Virus record (IMG/VR): IMGVR_UViG_3300027908_000029
Coordinates: 1-59,091 of that record
DNA length: 59,091 nucleotides
Source of the DNA: a virus
Direction: 5' to 3' (one strand)
The stretch's first letter is position 1, and every line of letters begins with the position of its first letter. Both the position numbers and the translations under genes were made by a program. Shown here piece after piece: positions 52,301 to 59,091 of this stretch. Under the pieces are notes generated by a model, which was not told where the DNA came from, searched no databases, and was given only the letters and a program-made list of their open reading frames with translations.

Positions 52301-52743
52301 GTGCCAGCGTGCAACTGACATCCAGTGTGACCGCCGCTCCGATTATTTACCAAGCCGACATCGACACGGCGTTGCTCGCGGAGCAGAACGCGACATATGA
52401 TTCGTACTGGATCAAGTTCGGTGTAGACGAATCAAAGCTAGTCAAGCAAACATACATCGACTACACCTGCGCGCTACCTCTAAGCGTCAGTGTATACGCG
52501 GATGGAGGGACTGTGCCGTATTACACGTTCACATTAGCCGCCAACCCCACACGCAGCGAAGTCCCGACGCGAGTACGCATGCCAGCAATAAAATTGAGAT
52601 TGTTCCGCATGGTCATTACTATCGTCAACGGCACACCGGAGACGGGGCAGTTTCAAGTTTGGTCGGCTATTCAGGTGGATCAGAAAATGATCATCGGTCA
52701 GGGCGCGAAGGGATATAATCGCTCGGAATTGGTATCGCAATGA
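49327..52743 (+). CDS. Nozzle-like tail protein, 1138 aa
   Basis: The N-terminus (PFVFKSSGVMARPATDQPP, then NENGVYEREENSVSSRYG) has the style of podovirus nozzle and P22 gp10-like proteins. The body is a long beta-rich, Asn/Gly/Thr-rich protein, compatible with a beta-propeller. Its length and place near the end of the tail genes support a nozzle that closes the DNA channel. No signal peptide. The ribosome site is weak, and the upstream HNH gene lies only 50 bases away. Confidence 0.7.
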   Translation: MSQDTKYKSIPFVFKSSGVMARPATDQPPNLSFFLNENGVYEREENSVSSRYGSTLITRDAIGVGTNNYFFASPPVVLARMLSLYGAAFRYAILANGGVYRRAGTTQGPYTEIATGLSGTRCSTLILTCFGSAQPYLFIWDSIAPCKDSGTGSPTTIGIAPPVVPMLSTQYAPVFQIIDSFQSAAGYGISGSLSTAATVAGDDGTPILGGNYDQYLDDSLSYATAPDGMIASSTSLADNSIRLKFNTNRNNNTYDIVSQSNAYAVTDSFVFKEVTFAFASNSTSAIAKTVSLDLGNYQAGDLIILVMQVSNPAAVQQVTVQFDVNGSGYTSSYYSKTVIPVSYQGNLSLPQTNDPTTAMVNEVFSLATGIVNTQQLGSPTTLPTNDPNLSGLQPSQMTSGEGSWSVCLLQMGDFLPVGNAGEPGLDWSAITGWQVQVVTNTQGSTNVSFNGLYVQGSPTGNGINTNAGPSSYGGVGYDARYTYWDANTFTESNPCALANFSVTQSNPGGSSTLVVLRQAINMQGQYSTNPRVTHVRIYVRGGVYGDNWYYADQIPNITGNATFSYRYIFPDTVLQQGNILNLQNDVPVTSTLQNPISTTMTNGVNPPVGTNIPQFVTVHVAQASAVFVTGQIVVLGNPANEEECYVVNGGTGTFNCYVFLPHVPGEPVQAFSQPAIACNLAASGYGQVWLAGDPNNPHFLYYTPKGNPENCPPQNYIPSPGGPSDPITAVFNFRGTIYVRTHSTHYQVFPGNPPYMQTTGSKHGSPASFDWCITENEVWECSYDGIRAFSGSGSTYKSLIIEWLFRNNPLTPITLVNLSQLSNVISVFKNNTITIAYNGQDGNIHRLRYNTSYQRWRNDDVAATAMLVETDTNQFLYSYPITAGTQSGWAIAFEDINRDYDDGGWVNGALVQVPIALNLQTPYLDLGTPNNQKQWNNVTVDANPNNQTITAELLFDDNNGSVAPIVLGTCVGGIRQKFQFPVNAGLGQQAYRASVQLTSSVTAAPIIYQADIDTALLAEQNATYDSYWIKFGVDESKLVKQTYIDYTCALPLSVSVYADGGTVPYYTFTLAANPTRSEVPTRVRMPAIKLRLFRMVITIVNGTPETGQFQVWSAIQVDQKMIIGQGAKGYNRSELVSQ

Positions 52744-53171
52744 CCGCTGCCGCAGCCACATCGACGGTGACAAGCGTGAGTGTGAATCGGCGGGCCAGCC
52801 GCACTGTGCCCCCACCTGCGCCTACTACCTCTGCCACCATCCGCATCCACTGCCACGTGGTCTGCTCGATCCGCTATCACCATGATGGGCGGATACGTGA
52901 AAAGAAACGCTGTGACTCCATACCAGTGTTCCGAGTGTTCACGCCAGCGCCACTGGACATGTGCAATGTGCATTTCAACGAGTACTTTGAGTCGCATGAA
53001 ATAGCAGTAGACATGGTGATGAGACTGAGCGACAACGAGGATGATTTCGTGGCCGGGAATTACAAAGCCAGCCGGTTCAACAAACGTAGTGATCGAGCAG
53101 ACGTGGATGCGGATGATCCCGATGAGCCGATCTGCCAAGTGCCCAAGCCAAGGATGCGCGCCAAGAGGTAA
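52740..53171 (+). CDS. Hypothetical tail-region protein, 143 aa
   Basis: ATGA overlap with the nozzle-like gene. The product has a Ser/Thr/Pro-rich N-terminus, a His-containing middle (IRIHCHVVCSIRYHHDG) and an acidic-then-basic C-terminus. No family recognised. Confidence 0.7.
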   Translation: MTAAAATSTVTSVSVNRRASRTVPPPAPTTSATIRIHCHVVCSIRYHHDGRIREKKRCDSIPVFRVFTPAPLDMCNVHFNEYFESHEIAVDMVMRLSDNEDDFVAGNYKASRFNKRSDRADVDADDPDEPICQVPKPRMRAKR

Positions 53172-53180
53172 CTGTCTGCC

Positions 53181-54161
53181 ATGCCCACTCAATCCTCCAC
53201 TCCGCCGGCACCACTTCAGCAAATCACTCTCACTGAAGACGATCTCAAAGACCCCGGACTCGGACTCGTCAACAACCAGCTCACCAATCTGGTGCAGATG
53301 GTTAATTATCTGCTTGGCCACGCAGGAGTCCCCACGCTGAAATCCGGTGCCAATCTCAACGGTCAGCCTCTTAGCAATGTTGGTGAGCCACAATCCGATG
53401 GCGATGTGGTCACACAGGGATTCGCCAAGAATAATTATGGCGCAGCAGCCTTAGCGCCACAGTTTCAAGCACTCGGCAAACAAGTGTTCCAGTCATACCG
53501 CCGGGTCAACGACCGGGTGCAGCGGGAAAAGTACTCGTCATTCCTAAACGACGCGCTGACCATCGCACCGTCCAGCAATACGTCTACTGTCTCTTTCGGG
53601 TCGCTCTCTGGTGGATTCGTGCCTGTCACAGTCTCAGGCGGATACCATCAACTCATGGACGGGTCGCAGATCGCGTATGCCGCGTATAACGATTCGCTGC
53701 CTGTACCAACGTCGTATTCGATCAGCGGGACTCTCAGTCGCTCTGCTGGTGTTGTGAGCGGTAGCACTACCATAGCGAACACTCTCACTCCCGGAGAGAC
53801 TATTACCATTGCAGGTGTGGGAGACACGTCATTCGATGGACAGTTTGTGCTGGTCACGGCATCGAGTCCTAATTTCACATACAATCAGGTCGCGCCGAAT
53901 GCCACCACAACTGGCGGGAGCATATCACTCAACGGAGTTTTTTATTACTCAAGGCGAGCTGGTCAGAATGTGCTATTCCGCACTGGGCCTTTCAGTACAG
54001 ATAGCTGGTCCAATAGAGTTCAGTCGGGTCTGGATGGGTCCACCGCGCTGGCTGTGGTAGTGGTTAACAGCGCAGGCGGCGACACCACGAACTCTGCTGG
54101 AGGTGGAACATCCCCGCCGACCAATAATGGAGCCGCACCCAGACTGTTCGGGAGACTGTAA
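53181..54161 (+). CDS. Tail/fibre-base protein, 326 aa
   Basis: The N-terminal part is helical (LGLVNNQLTNLVQMVNYLLG), like fibre or baseplate attachment domains, with LNGQPLSNVGEPQSDGDVVT resembling tail-fibre collar motifs. A beta module with TLTPGETITIAGVGDTSFDG matches the one in the 47418 protein. Likely a virion attachment component. Confidence 0.72.
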   Translation: MPTQSSTPPAPLQQITLTEDDLKDPGLGLVNNQLTNLVQMVNYLLGHAGVPTLKSGANLNGQPLSNVGEPQSDGDVVTQGFAKNNYGAAALAPQFQALGKQVFQSYRRVNDRVQREKYSSFLNDALTIAPSSNTSTVSFGSLSGGFVPVTVSGGYHQLMDGSQIAYAAYNDSLPVPTSYSISGTLSRSAGVVSGSTTIANTLTPGETITIAGVGDTSFDGQFVLVTASSPNFTYNQVAPNATTTGGSISLNGVFYYSRRAGQNVLFRTGPFSTDSWSNRVQSGLDGSTALAVVVVNSAGGDTTNSAGGGTSPPTNNGAAPRLFGRL

Positions 54162-54165
54162 GCGT

Positions 54166-54456
54166 ATGCCGGAACTCAAACTGATCGTACATTCCACTGA
54201 CCTCGACATGATCAATGGACATTACACTGTGACTGCCTCCATTGAGGAGCACGCGGACGACGGCACAGTGATCGCTTCAGCGGTGGAGTCATTCGGAATC
54301 AGCCAAGAGGAGTTGCAGTTGAAATACGAGAGCAACCCCGAGCGATGGCGGGACACGTTGATCGCGGAGACGCTAAAGCGGCATCATTATTTGCGGCAGC
54401 AAGTCAACGTGTCGCTGATTTCGTGGCGTGGCAAGCGGTTTACAATTGTCCCTTGA
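54166..54456 (+). CDS. Hypothetical protein, 96 aa
   Basis: Start placed at ATG 54166 (MPELKLIVHSTDLD); the open frame extends into the preceding gene. Mixed alpha/beta, no motif. The stop codon overlaps the -35 hexamer of the promoter at 54453-54481. Confidence 0.68.
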   Translation: MPELKLIVHSTDLDMINGHYTVTASIEEHADDGTVIASAVESFGISQEELQLKYESNPERWRDTLIAETLKRHHYLRQQVNVSLISWRGKRFTIVP

Positions 54457-54481
54457 CAATCGTTAACACTATCGTTTACAT
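54453..54481 (+). promoter_or_regulatory. Strong promoter with operator half-site in the spacer
   Basis: TTGACA (54453-54458), a 17-base spacer and TTACAT (54476-54481). The spacer contains ATCGTTAAC, one arm of the TCGTTAACGA palindrome seen at the leftward promoters, followed by a second ATCGT word. The predicted transcript start (about 54488) nearly coincides with the GTG at 54490. Confidence 0.65.
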
Positions 54482-54489
54482 TTAGCTCC

Positions 54490-54765
54490 GTGAGCAAGTC
54501 CACTACAGCCAGCAAGTCCCGTAAGCAACCATCCGCGCCAGAGCCAGTCGCAGCGCCATCCGCATCTGTATCCGCGTATCGATCGCACGCGCGTTCCATC
54601 ACCAGCCGAGTGGTGATCGGCTTCCGCATCGATCCCGGACTCAAGGACTCATTGCACAAGAAATTGAGGCAGAGGAAGATGCGGAGCCTGAGCGATCTCA
54701 TGGAGACTGTGGTACGCGAGTGGCTGGATAAGCAGGATGAACTAGCGGTCAACACATCGAGGTAA
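54490..54765 (+). CDS. Ribbon-helix-helix-like DNA-binding protein, 91 aa
   Basis: GTG start at the very end of the predicted promoter, so the mRNA may be leaderless. A disordered basic N-terminus (SKSTTASKSRKQPS) precedes SRVVIGFRIDPGLKDSLHKK and LSDLMETVVREWLDK, which fits a ribbon-helix-helix fold. It is the best candidate in this window for the protein that binds the TCGTTAACGA operators. That link is an inference from the shared motif at its own promoter. Confidence 0.65.
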   Translation: MSKSTTASKSRKQPSAPEPVAAPSASVSAYRSHARSITSRVVIGFRIDPGLKDSLHKKLRQRKMRSLSDLMETVVREWLDKQDELAVNTSR

Positions 54766-54771
54766 AGAGCA

Positions 54772-55077
54772 ATGCCTGTAGACACAGATGTACCTGCCGC
54801 CACCGCTGCCAAGCCATTCACCGCCACTATCACCATCGACGGGAATGTTCGCCCAGAACTTGTGGCAGTCGAATTCCGCAAAATCCGGGACGCATTCAAC
54901 TACGTCTACCGCGCCGCGATGATCACACACGGGACTCCAGTCTACAACCCCATGATGCAGGGACTGGCGGCATGCGCGATCAACCTGGAGCAGATGATCA
55001 ACGCGATTGATCCCCCGAGAGTGGTGCCGGCGGCGGGACAGTCGAATCACGTGATCTCGGGGCAGGGGAGGGCATAG
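54772..55077 (+). CDS. Hypothetical protein, 101 aa
   Basis: A GAGG-type site precedes the ATG, and the stop overlaps the next GTG by one base. The product is mixed alpha/beta with FRKIRDAFNYVYRAAM in the middle. No family recognised. Confidence 0.68.
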   Translation: MPVDTDVPAATAAKPFTATITIDGNVRPELVAVEFRKIRDAFNYVYRAAMITHGTPVYNPMMQGLAACAINLEQMINAIDPPRVVPAAGQSNHVISGQGRA

Positions 55078-55268
55078 TGATAGTCAAGGGTGGAACACTA
55101 CCTCAGTTCGAGATTCAAGAAGACTTTCCCCTTCCCCTCAAGGGTGGCGGACTGCCAGTGCACGCAGAGTACGTGTATACGCCTCCGCCACCCTCCCCCG
55201 ATGACAGTGCCGAGCGACGGAAACGAATATTCGACTGGCTGAAGTGCAAGAAGAAGAAGAAAGAGTAA
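55077..55268 (+). CDS. Small protein with Lys-rich C-terminus, 63 aa
   Basis: GTG start overlapping the previous stop by one base. The product is beta-prone with a YTPPPPSPDD stretch and ends CKKKKKE. No motif recognised. It precedes the acyl-carrier-protein-like gene by 5 bases. Confidence 0.6.
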   Translation: MIVKGGTLPQFEIQEDFPLPLKGGGLPVHAEYVYTPPPPSPDDSAERRKRIFDWLKCKKKKKE

Positions 55269-55273
55269 TCGAT

Positions 55274-55588
55274 ATGGCGACCACGACCACTACTGCAATC
55301 ACACCTGCACACGCCTCCCACGACGAGATCATCAACTTCGTGCTCATTACCGTCTCCGAGGAATCCGGCAGGCCAGCGACACTCGACTCCGACATGGCAG
55401 ACAGTCTCGATCTCGACTCGCTCGATTACGTGAACATCGCCCAGCAGATCGAGGAGAGATTCGGGATCGGACCAATCCCCGATAGTGATTTATTCAAGCT
55501 GGTCACGGTCGAACAGGTCGTGTTCTATGTGGAAGCGTGGCTGGCGGAGAAGGCTAAAATTGCGTCGGCGGTTGCAGCGCATGAGTAA
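55274..55588 (+). CDS. Acyl-carrier-protein-like protein
   Basis: Start set at ATG 55274; an in-frame GTG at 55244 lies in the previous gene. The 104-residue acidic product carries LDLDSLDYVNIAQQIEERFG, which matches the ACP signature around the phosphopantetheine serine (candidate S49), followed by VTVEQVVFYVEAWL. ACPs carry acyl groups on a 4'-phosphopantetheine arm. Together with the GNAT-like gene two frames on, it may supply acyl groups for a modification reaction. It is unusual in a phage virion-gene region. Confidence 0.75.
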   Translation: MATTTTTAITPAHASHDEIINFVLITVSEESGRPATLDSDMADSLDLDSLDYVNIAQQIEERFGIGPIPDSDLFKLVTVEQVVFYVEAWLAEKAKIASAVAAHE

Positions 55589-55964
55589 GGCTCGTGACAT
55601 CATCGCCGGGTGGCCGCGAGGACGGTCCACCAGCACGTCATCGTATTATAAATACGAAGCCGAAATGCTGATTTTTATGCTGTTTGGCAGAACTCACTGG
55701 AGTGCCCCAGATTTATTCCGAGCGGAAGATGAACTCGCTGCCAATTCCGTATACCACCGTGAGCAGCAGCGCATGTTCGATTGGTACGTTTCACAATACC
55801 GCACACCGAAAAGTGAAATGATGGTTGACTGTTGTGGTAGAGAGATAAATGTCAGAGCGCCGCGCAATGGATTTGTGTTAGAGGGTTTGGATTTATGCTG
55901 GCAGACATCAGAGGAGGATACACTACCAGAGCACCTAGGGGACAGGCGGGGCGTGAATGGGTGA
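55581..55964 (+). CDS. Hypothetical protein between ACP and GNAT genes, 127 aa
   Basis: Start placed at ATG 55581, overlapping the ACP stop by 8 bases; its own end overlaps the next start by 8 bases. It begins MSKARDIIAGWPRGRSTSTS and later has DCCGREINV. No family recognised. The tight overlaps suggest co-translation with both neighbours. Confidence 0.65.
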   Translation: MSKARDIIAGWPRGRSTSTSSYYKYEAEMLIFMLFGRTHWSAPDLFRAEDELAANSVYHREQQRMFDWYVSQYRTPKSEMMVDCCGREINVRAPRNGFVLEGLDLCWQTSEEDTLPEHLGDRRGVNG

Positions 55965-56682
55965 TAGCATTCTAGAAGTATTTCGCGCTGACGAATGGCG
56001 TCTAGGCAACTGTCAGGTCATCCCCTATGACCGCCGCAAAGTAGACGTGTTCGGTCGCGGCTACCTGCAATATCTCTACAAGCAGTGTCTGGACTCTCGG
56101 CCATCCGATCCGTTCGGCGTCCTGCGCGAGTCGTTCTGCGGCATGACCGATCTGTCTGCCGATACCATCTGTGCCTACCTGCATTCCCGTCCAGTTCTCC
56201 TGCTCTTGTGCATCCACACATCCCCTACTGAATTCACTCCAGTCGGATTCGCGTACCCCACGATGCTGTGTGGCGCTCCGATGAACGTGGCAGATGGCGA
56301 GAGATCGATGTTCGCAGGGTTCGTCTATTTTCGCTCGGCGTGGGGCACACCGGAATTAGAAGTCCTCGGCATGCTCGGATTGGCTTATTTATTTTCCCAA
56401 TTCCGGTTGCTCGCGGTGCACGGACAACGCTATGCTGGGCACAGGCTCGCCGCGCGGTACATGGCAAAGTTTGGCGCGCGTGATGTGGGGACGATTCCGC
56501 ATTACATGATGCAGGATGGCAAGCTGGTATCGTGCACGGTCAGCACATTGCTGCGGACGGACTTTGAACAGTATTGCCGGAAATCACTCTTATCACTCGC
56601 TGGCGAGGGCATCCTGAATGAGCGGCAAAGGCAGCACACCGGGGATCAGCCCAGCGACGCAGACAGCGCTCACCACGGATGA
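55957..56682 (+). CDS. GNAT-like acyltransferase candidate
   Basis: The 241-residue product resembles a GNAT fold, with a central beta strand region (PVGFAYPTMLCGAPMNV), a helix after FRLLAVHGQRYAGHRLAAR and a C-terminal AKFGARDVGTIPHYM with a final strand. GNAT enzymes transfer acyl groups, usually from acyl-CoA. Here the neighbouring ACP-like gene suggests acyl-ACP as donor. The acyl acceptor and catalytic residues cannot be assigned. Confidence 0.6.
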   Translation: MGDSILEVFRADEWRLGNCQVIPYDRRKVDVFGRGYLQYLYKQCLDSRPSDPFGVLRESFCGMTDLSADTICAYLHSRPVLLLLCIHTSPTEFTPVGFAYPTMLCGAPMNVADGERSMFAGFVYFRSAWGTPELEVLGMLGLAYLFSQFRLLAVHGQRYAGHRLAARYMAKFGARDVGTIPHYMMQDGKLVSCTVSTLLRTDFEQYCRKSLLSLAGEGILNERQRQHTGDQPSDADSAHHG

Positions 56683-57397
56683 GACAGCGCTAGTCGGAAT
56701 TGCAGGCGAGCAAGCGGCCAATAGTCAGCAAATCTATAATCTGGAAGAACCTGGACTGCAACAGTCCACGGACTTCTATAGCTCGCTCGCCAGTGGAGAT
56801 CCCGCTGCGATCATGCGTGCCATTGCCCCAACGGCTCAGGCTACCTCTGCCGCCACTGCTGGTGCCAAAGCCAACATCATGGCGAACGATCCAGCAGGCG
56901 GCGAAAAGAATCTCGCGCTCGAACTCGCGGATGTCAATCGAGGCAGACAGATTGCCAGCACTGCGAGTGGCGCATCGATTGGTGCTGAGAATGCGCTCGC
57001 CAAAATGGGCACGAGCGGTGTAGGGCTATCCGGCAGCCTAGCCAGCGGCGCTACCAGCGCGTACGGCGCGGCATCCGGGTCTACGCTCGGTTCTGGCGGC
57101 CTGCAACTCCAAGGACAGCAATTACAGATGCAGCAAAAAGGTCAATCGCTCTGGCCAGTCGGTGGCGGCAAACAAGGACTCGGATCGGTCGGTTCCGAAG
57201 CTCTCGGTGTCGGCAGCGGCGGTGGTGGCGGATTCGGCGGTGGTGGCGGAGGCTTCGGTGGCGGTGACTTTAGCGATGAACTGAGCACTCCCGGAGGAGG
57301 ATTCAGTGCTGGTTGGGGTACTGATGGATCTGACTTCGGCTCTATGGGCGCGGCAGGCGATATGAGTGCGGCAGGTGACATAGGCGTTTTTGCTTAG
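56618..57397 (+). CDS. Gly-rich virion-associated protein, 259 aa
   Basis: Overlaps the GNAT-like gene by 65 bases in another frame. The N-terminal half is helical (GEQAANSQQIYNLEEPGL, then ANPLxQ-like stretches absent). The C-terminal half is Gly/Gln/Ser-rich with GGGGGFGGGGGGFGGG. It precedes the large internal-protein gene. A role as internal or ejected virion protein is possible. Confidence 0.68.
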   Translation: MSGKGSTPGISPATQTALTTDETALVGIAGEQAANSQQIYNLEEPGLQQSTDFYSSLASGDPAAIMRAIAPTAQATSAATAGAKANIMANDPAGGEKNLALELADVNRGRQIASTASGASIGAENALAKMGTSGVGLSGSLASGATSAYGAASGSTLGSGGLQLQGQQLQMQQKGQSLWPVGGGKQGLGSVGSEALGVGSGGGGGFGGGGGGFGGGDFSDELSTPGGGFSAGWGTDGSDFGSMGAAGDMSAAGDIGVFA

Positions 57398-57400
57398 AGC

Positions 57401-59091
57401 ATGGCAACTCAATCCAATCCGTTATTGCCGTATGATCCTAATGCGGCTCAGCCACTGGATAGTGGTAGTGCTGCGGGTGCGGATAGTGCCGCCGCTGCGG
57501 GACCGCAACTCCCACCGATTACTGCGCCGCCGAGAATGTCCATACCTGAACAGCCAAGTGCTGGCACAGGTCCACAATTGCTCCCCGGTGCCAAGGGTAC
57601 GAATCTTGGTGTAGCGTCATATCTTGGCGAGTCTCTGCTCAAAGGCATCATGCAGGGACGTGAGCGCTACCAGCAGATGCAGGCGTACAAGGCGCAGCGC
57701 CTCAGCAATGGACTACAGTATAACTATCAAACTCTCGCAAATAATTACTTGGCCTTGATCAAGTCCGGTGCAGACCCAAAGTCCCCTGAAGTGCAAAAGG
57801 CTGATCTGCAACAGCGCACCGCGTATCAATCCCTCATGCAGATGCGCGGTAACTTCATTATGGGGCAGGATGGAAAATCGAAAAAGAAAAAGGGGCAGGA
57901 TGATCAGGACCCTATGCAAATGTTTATGTCATCCGACCCCAAGACGAAGATGAAGGGTGCTTATCTGCTTCAGATGAAAATGTTCCAAGGTGGGGTAGGG
58001 ACACCTGCTAATGCAGCGGCGCTTCCGTATACGACACCCGAGTATCAGGCTCAGAAGAAACTGATGTCCAGTCAGCAGACACTCTCTCAGGGCAACGTCG
58101 ATGACAAGCTGCAACTCCGCAACCTGGAGATGGCGGATACATCCAAGATGACTCCCGAGCAGAAATCCGCGCATGAGCAGCAGGTTCAGGGATTGCGTGA
58201 TCGTCTTGGGGAAGCTGCATCCGGTTACAAGCAGACTGAGAAGATTCTGAAGACTTGGGTTGGTCCAGATAACAAAGAGCACGCTCTGAAGCAGAGGGCG
58301 AACGGGGAAGAATACGAAGAGATTCTCGGAGATGTACGGCAAGCGCCGGGATTGACGTCGAGAGAGTCCGACACTACCAGCACTGACAATTTCGGCAATG
58401 TGACTCACTCGCAAACTGTACGTAAGCCATTGATCGGTGCACCTGCTGGAGCGAGTACGACGCCAACCACTACTGCTGCTGGTCATACCCAGACTCCGAC
58501 TGCTGCCGCCGGATCATCCCCCGCTGCGTCTGCACCTGCGCCTGCATCGACTCACAAGCCCGCAGCACAGCCTCCATCACCCGCTGGCTTGCCAAAACTC
58601 GACGCCGATGGGCACATTCCTGCCGGGCACGCGAACCCGAATATCACCGAGGCCGCCAATCAGCTTCTCGATGGCACTGACAAGGACAAGCTACCGATGA
58701 AAGCCCGTGAGCCTGCTGCGGCACTGGCCCGCAAGTATGGTTGGGAGCAGGGCAAGTTCACACCCAAAGAACAAGTGATGTTGAACGAGTCCAGTACGTT
58801 CCTGAAAAGCGCCATGACAGATCCGTCATTAGCCGCGCTGGATGCGCCATTCACGGATCGTCTGCAACTCGCACAGGCACTGAAAGCACCTGACAAAGAA
58901 GGGCTGACAGGCAGCGTGCTTACACTTGCATCCGCGCAGAATCTCGATCCACAGCAAGTGGCGTTCGTGCAGATGTACAATCAGCTTGTCGGTACGGTAT
59001 CCGGTATGTCGCAACTGGTGCGCAGCGGTCGTGCCACAGAGGCCACCATCGAGCGTCTGAAAGCCGAGTTACCGAATCCTCTCACCACCAA
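57401..59091 (+). CDS. Partial internal/ejection virion protein
   Basis: An open frame from ATG 57401 runs without a stop to the right edge (over 560 codons). The N-terminal part is Ala/Pro-rich; a long Gln/Lys/Met-rich helical region follows, with a KSKKKKGQDDQD stretch. Later there is a Pro/Ala/Thr-rich linker and a helical end (MYNQLVGTVSGMSQLVRSG). Size, helicity and position after tail genes suggest an internal or DNA-ejection protein. The 3' end is missing. Confidence 0.75.
   Translation, partial: MATQSNPLLPYDPNAAQPLDSGSAAGADSAAAAGPQLPPITAPPRMSIPEQPSAGTGPQLLPGAKGTNLGVASYLGESLLKGIMQGRERYQQMQAYKAQRLSNGLQYNYQTLANNYLALIKSGADPKSPEVQKADLQQRTAYQSLMQMRGNFIMGQDGKSKKKKGQDDQDPMQMFMSSDPKTKMKGAYLLQMKMFQGGVGTPANAAALPYTTPEYQAQKKLMSSQQTLSQGNVDDKLQLRNLEMADTSKMTPEQKSAHEQQVQGLRDRLGEAASGYKQTEKILKTWVGPDNKEHALKQRANGEEYEEILGDVRQAPGLTSRESDTTSTDNFGNVTHSQTVRKPLIGAPAGASTTPTTTAAGHTQTPTAAAGSSPAASAPAPASTHKPAAQPPSPAGLPKLDADGHIPAGHANPNITEAANQLLDGTDKDKLPMKAREPAAALARKYGWEQGKFTPKEQVMLNESSTFLKSAMTDPSLAALDAPFTDRLQLAQALKAPDKEGLTGSVLTLASAQNLDPQQVAFVQMYNQLVGTVSGMSQLVRSGRATEATIERLKAELPNPLTT

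Overview
The window is 59 kb of a tailed double-stranded DNA bacteriophage (Caudoviricetes). It shows densely packed, overlapping small genes, two divergent transcription units, and a head-to-tail morphogenesis cluster in the usual order: small terminase candidate, large terminase, portal, scaffold-like protein, major capsid protein, connector-like proteins, fibres, nozzle-like protein and internal virion proteins. No tape-measure, tail-tube or sheath gene is visible, and a very large nozzle-like protein is present, so a podovirus-type virion is most likely. No integrase, DNA polymerase, primase or recognisable endolysin is present, so the genome continues beyond both edges; genes are cut at both ends. 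The host is unknown. Sec signal peptides, cysteine-rich exported proteins and a putative-Ig (He_PIG-like) domain fit a soil-type Gram-negative bacterium, perhaps Acidobacteriota, but this is a weak inference.

Region by region: (1) 1-7250, minus strand: a leftward early-type operon of mostly small phage proteins, including a type IIB topoisomerase A-subunit/Spo11-like Toprim protein, a DUF932 protein, three small membrane proteins and several small zinc-binding proteins. (2) 7251-7743: the divergent control region, with sigma70-like promoters and palindromic operators. (3) 7744-12913, plus strand: an HTH regulator followed by about fourteen translationally coupled small genes and a HerA-like ATPase with duplicated C-terminal winged helices. 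(4) 12977-16715: a glycosyltransferase-sulfotransferase fusion, a papain-fold-like protein, an Ig-like protein and a membrane-anchored coiled-coil protein. (5) 16585-30279: packaging and head genes. (6) 30287-45980: six consecutive large proteins with fibre, beta-helix, collagen-like and Ig-like features, every one beginning with a Sec-type signal peptide. (7) 45990-54456: further connector, nozzle and tail genes. (8) 54490-59091: a ribbon-helix-helix-like gene with its own strong promoter, an acyl-carrier-protein-like gene next to a GNAT-like gene, and internal virion proteins.

Four predicted endonucleases are inserted among the late genes: HNH genes at 22009, 41107 and 48575 on the minus strand, and a PD-(D/E)XK-like gene at 26678 on the plus strand. 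Two of the HNH genes read into the antisense of the neighbouring gene. The 41107 gene separates a collagen-like gene from a second collagen-like 3' end.

The palindrome TCGTTAACGA recurs at the two leftward promoters, and a half copy lies inside the promoter of the ribbon-helix-helix gene near the right end. This suggests one regulator controls both. The most unusual features are the signal-peptide cassette, the ACP/GNAT pair, this operator network, and a 13-bp hairpin that encloses the start codon of a connector gene. All functions are inferred from the sequence by eye; no database search was run.
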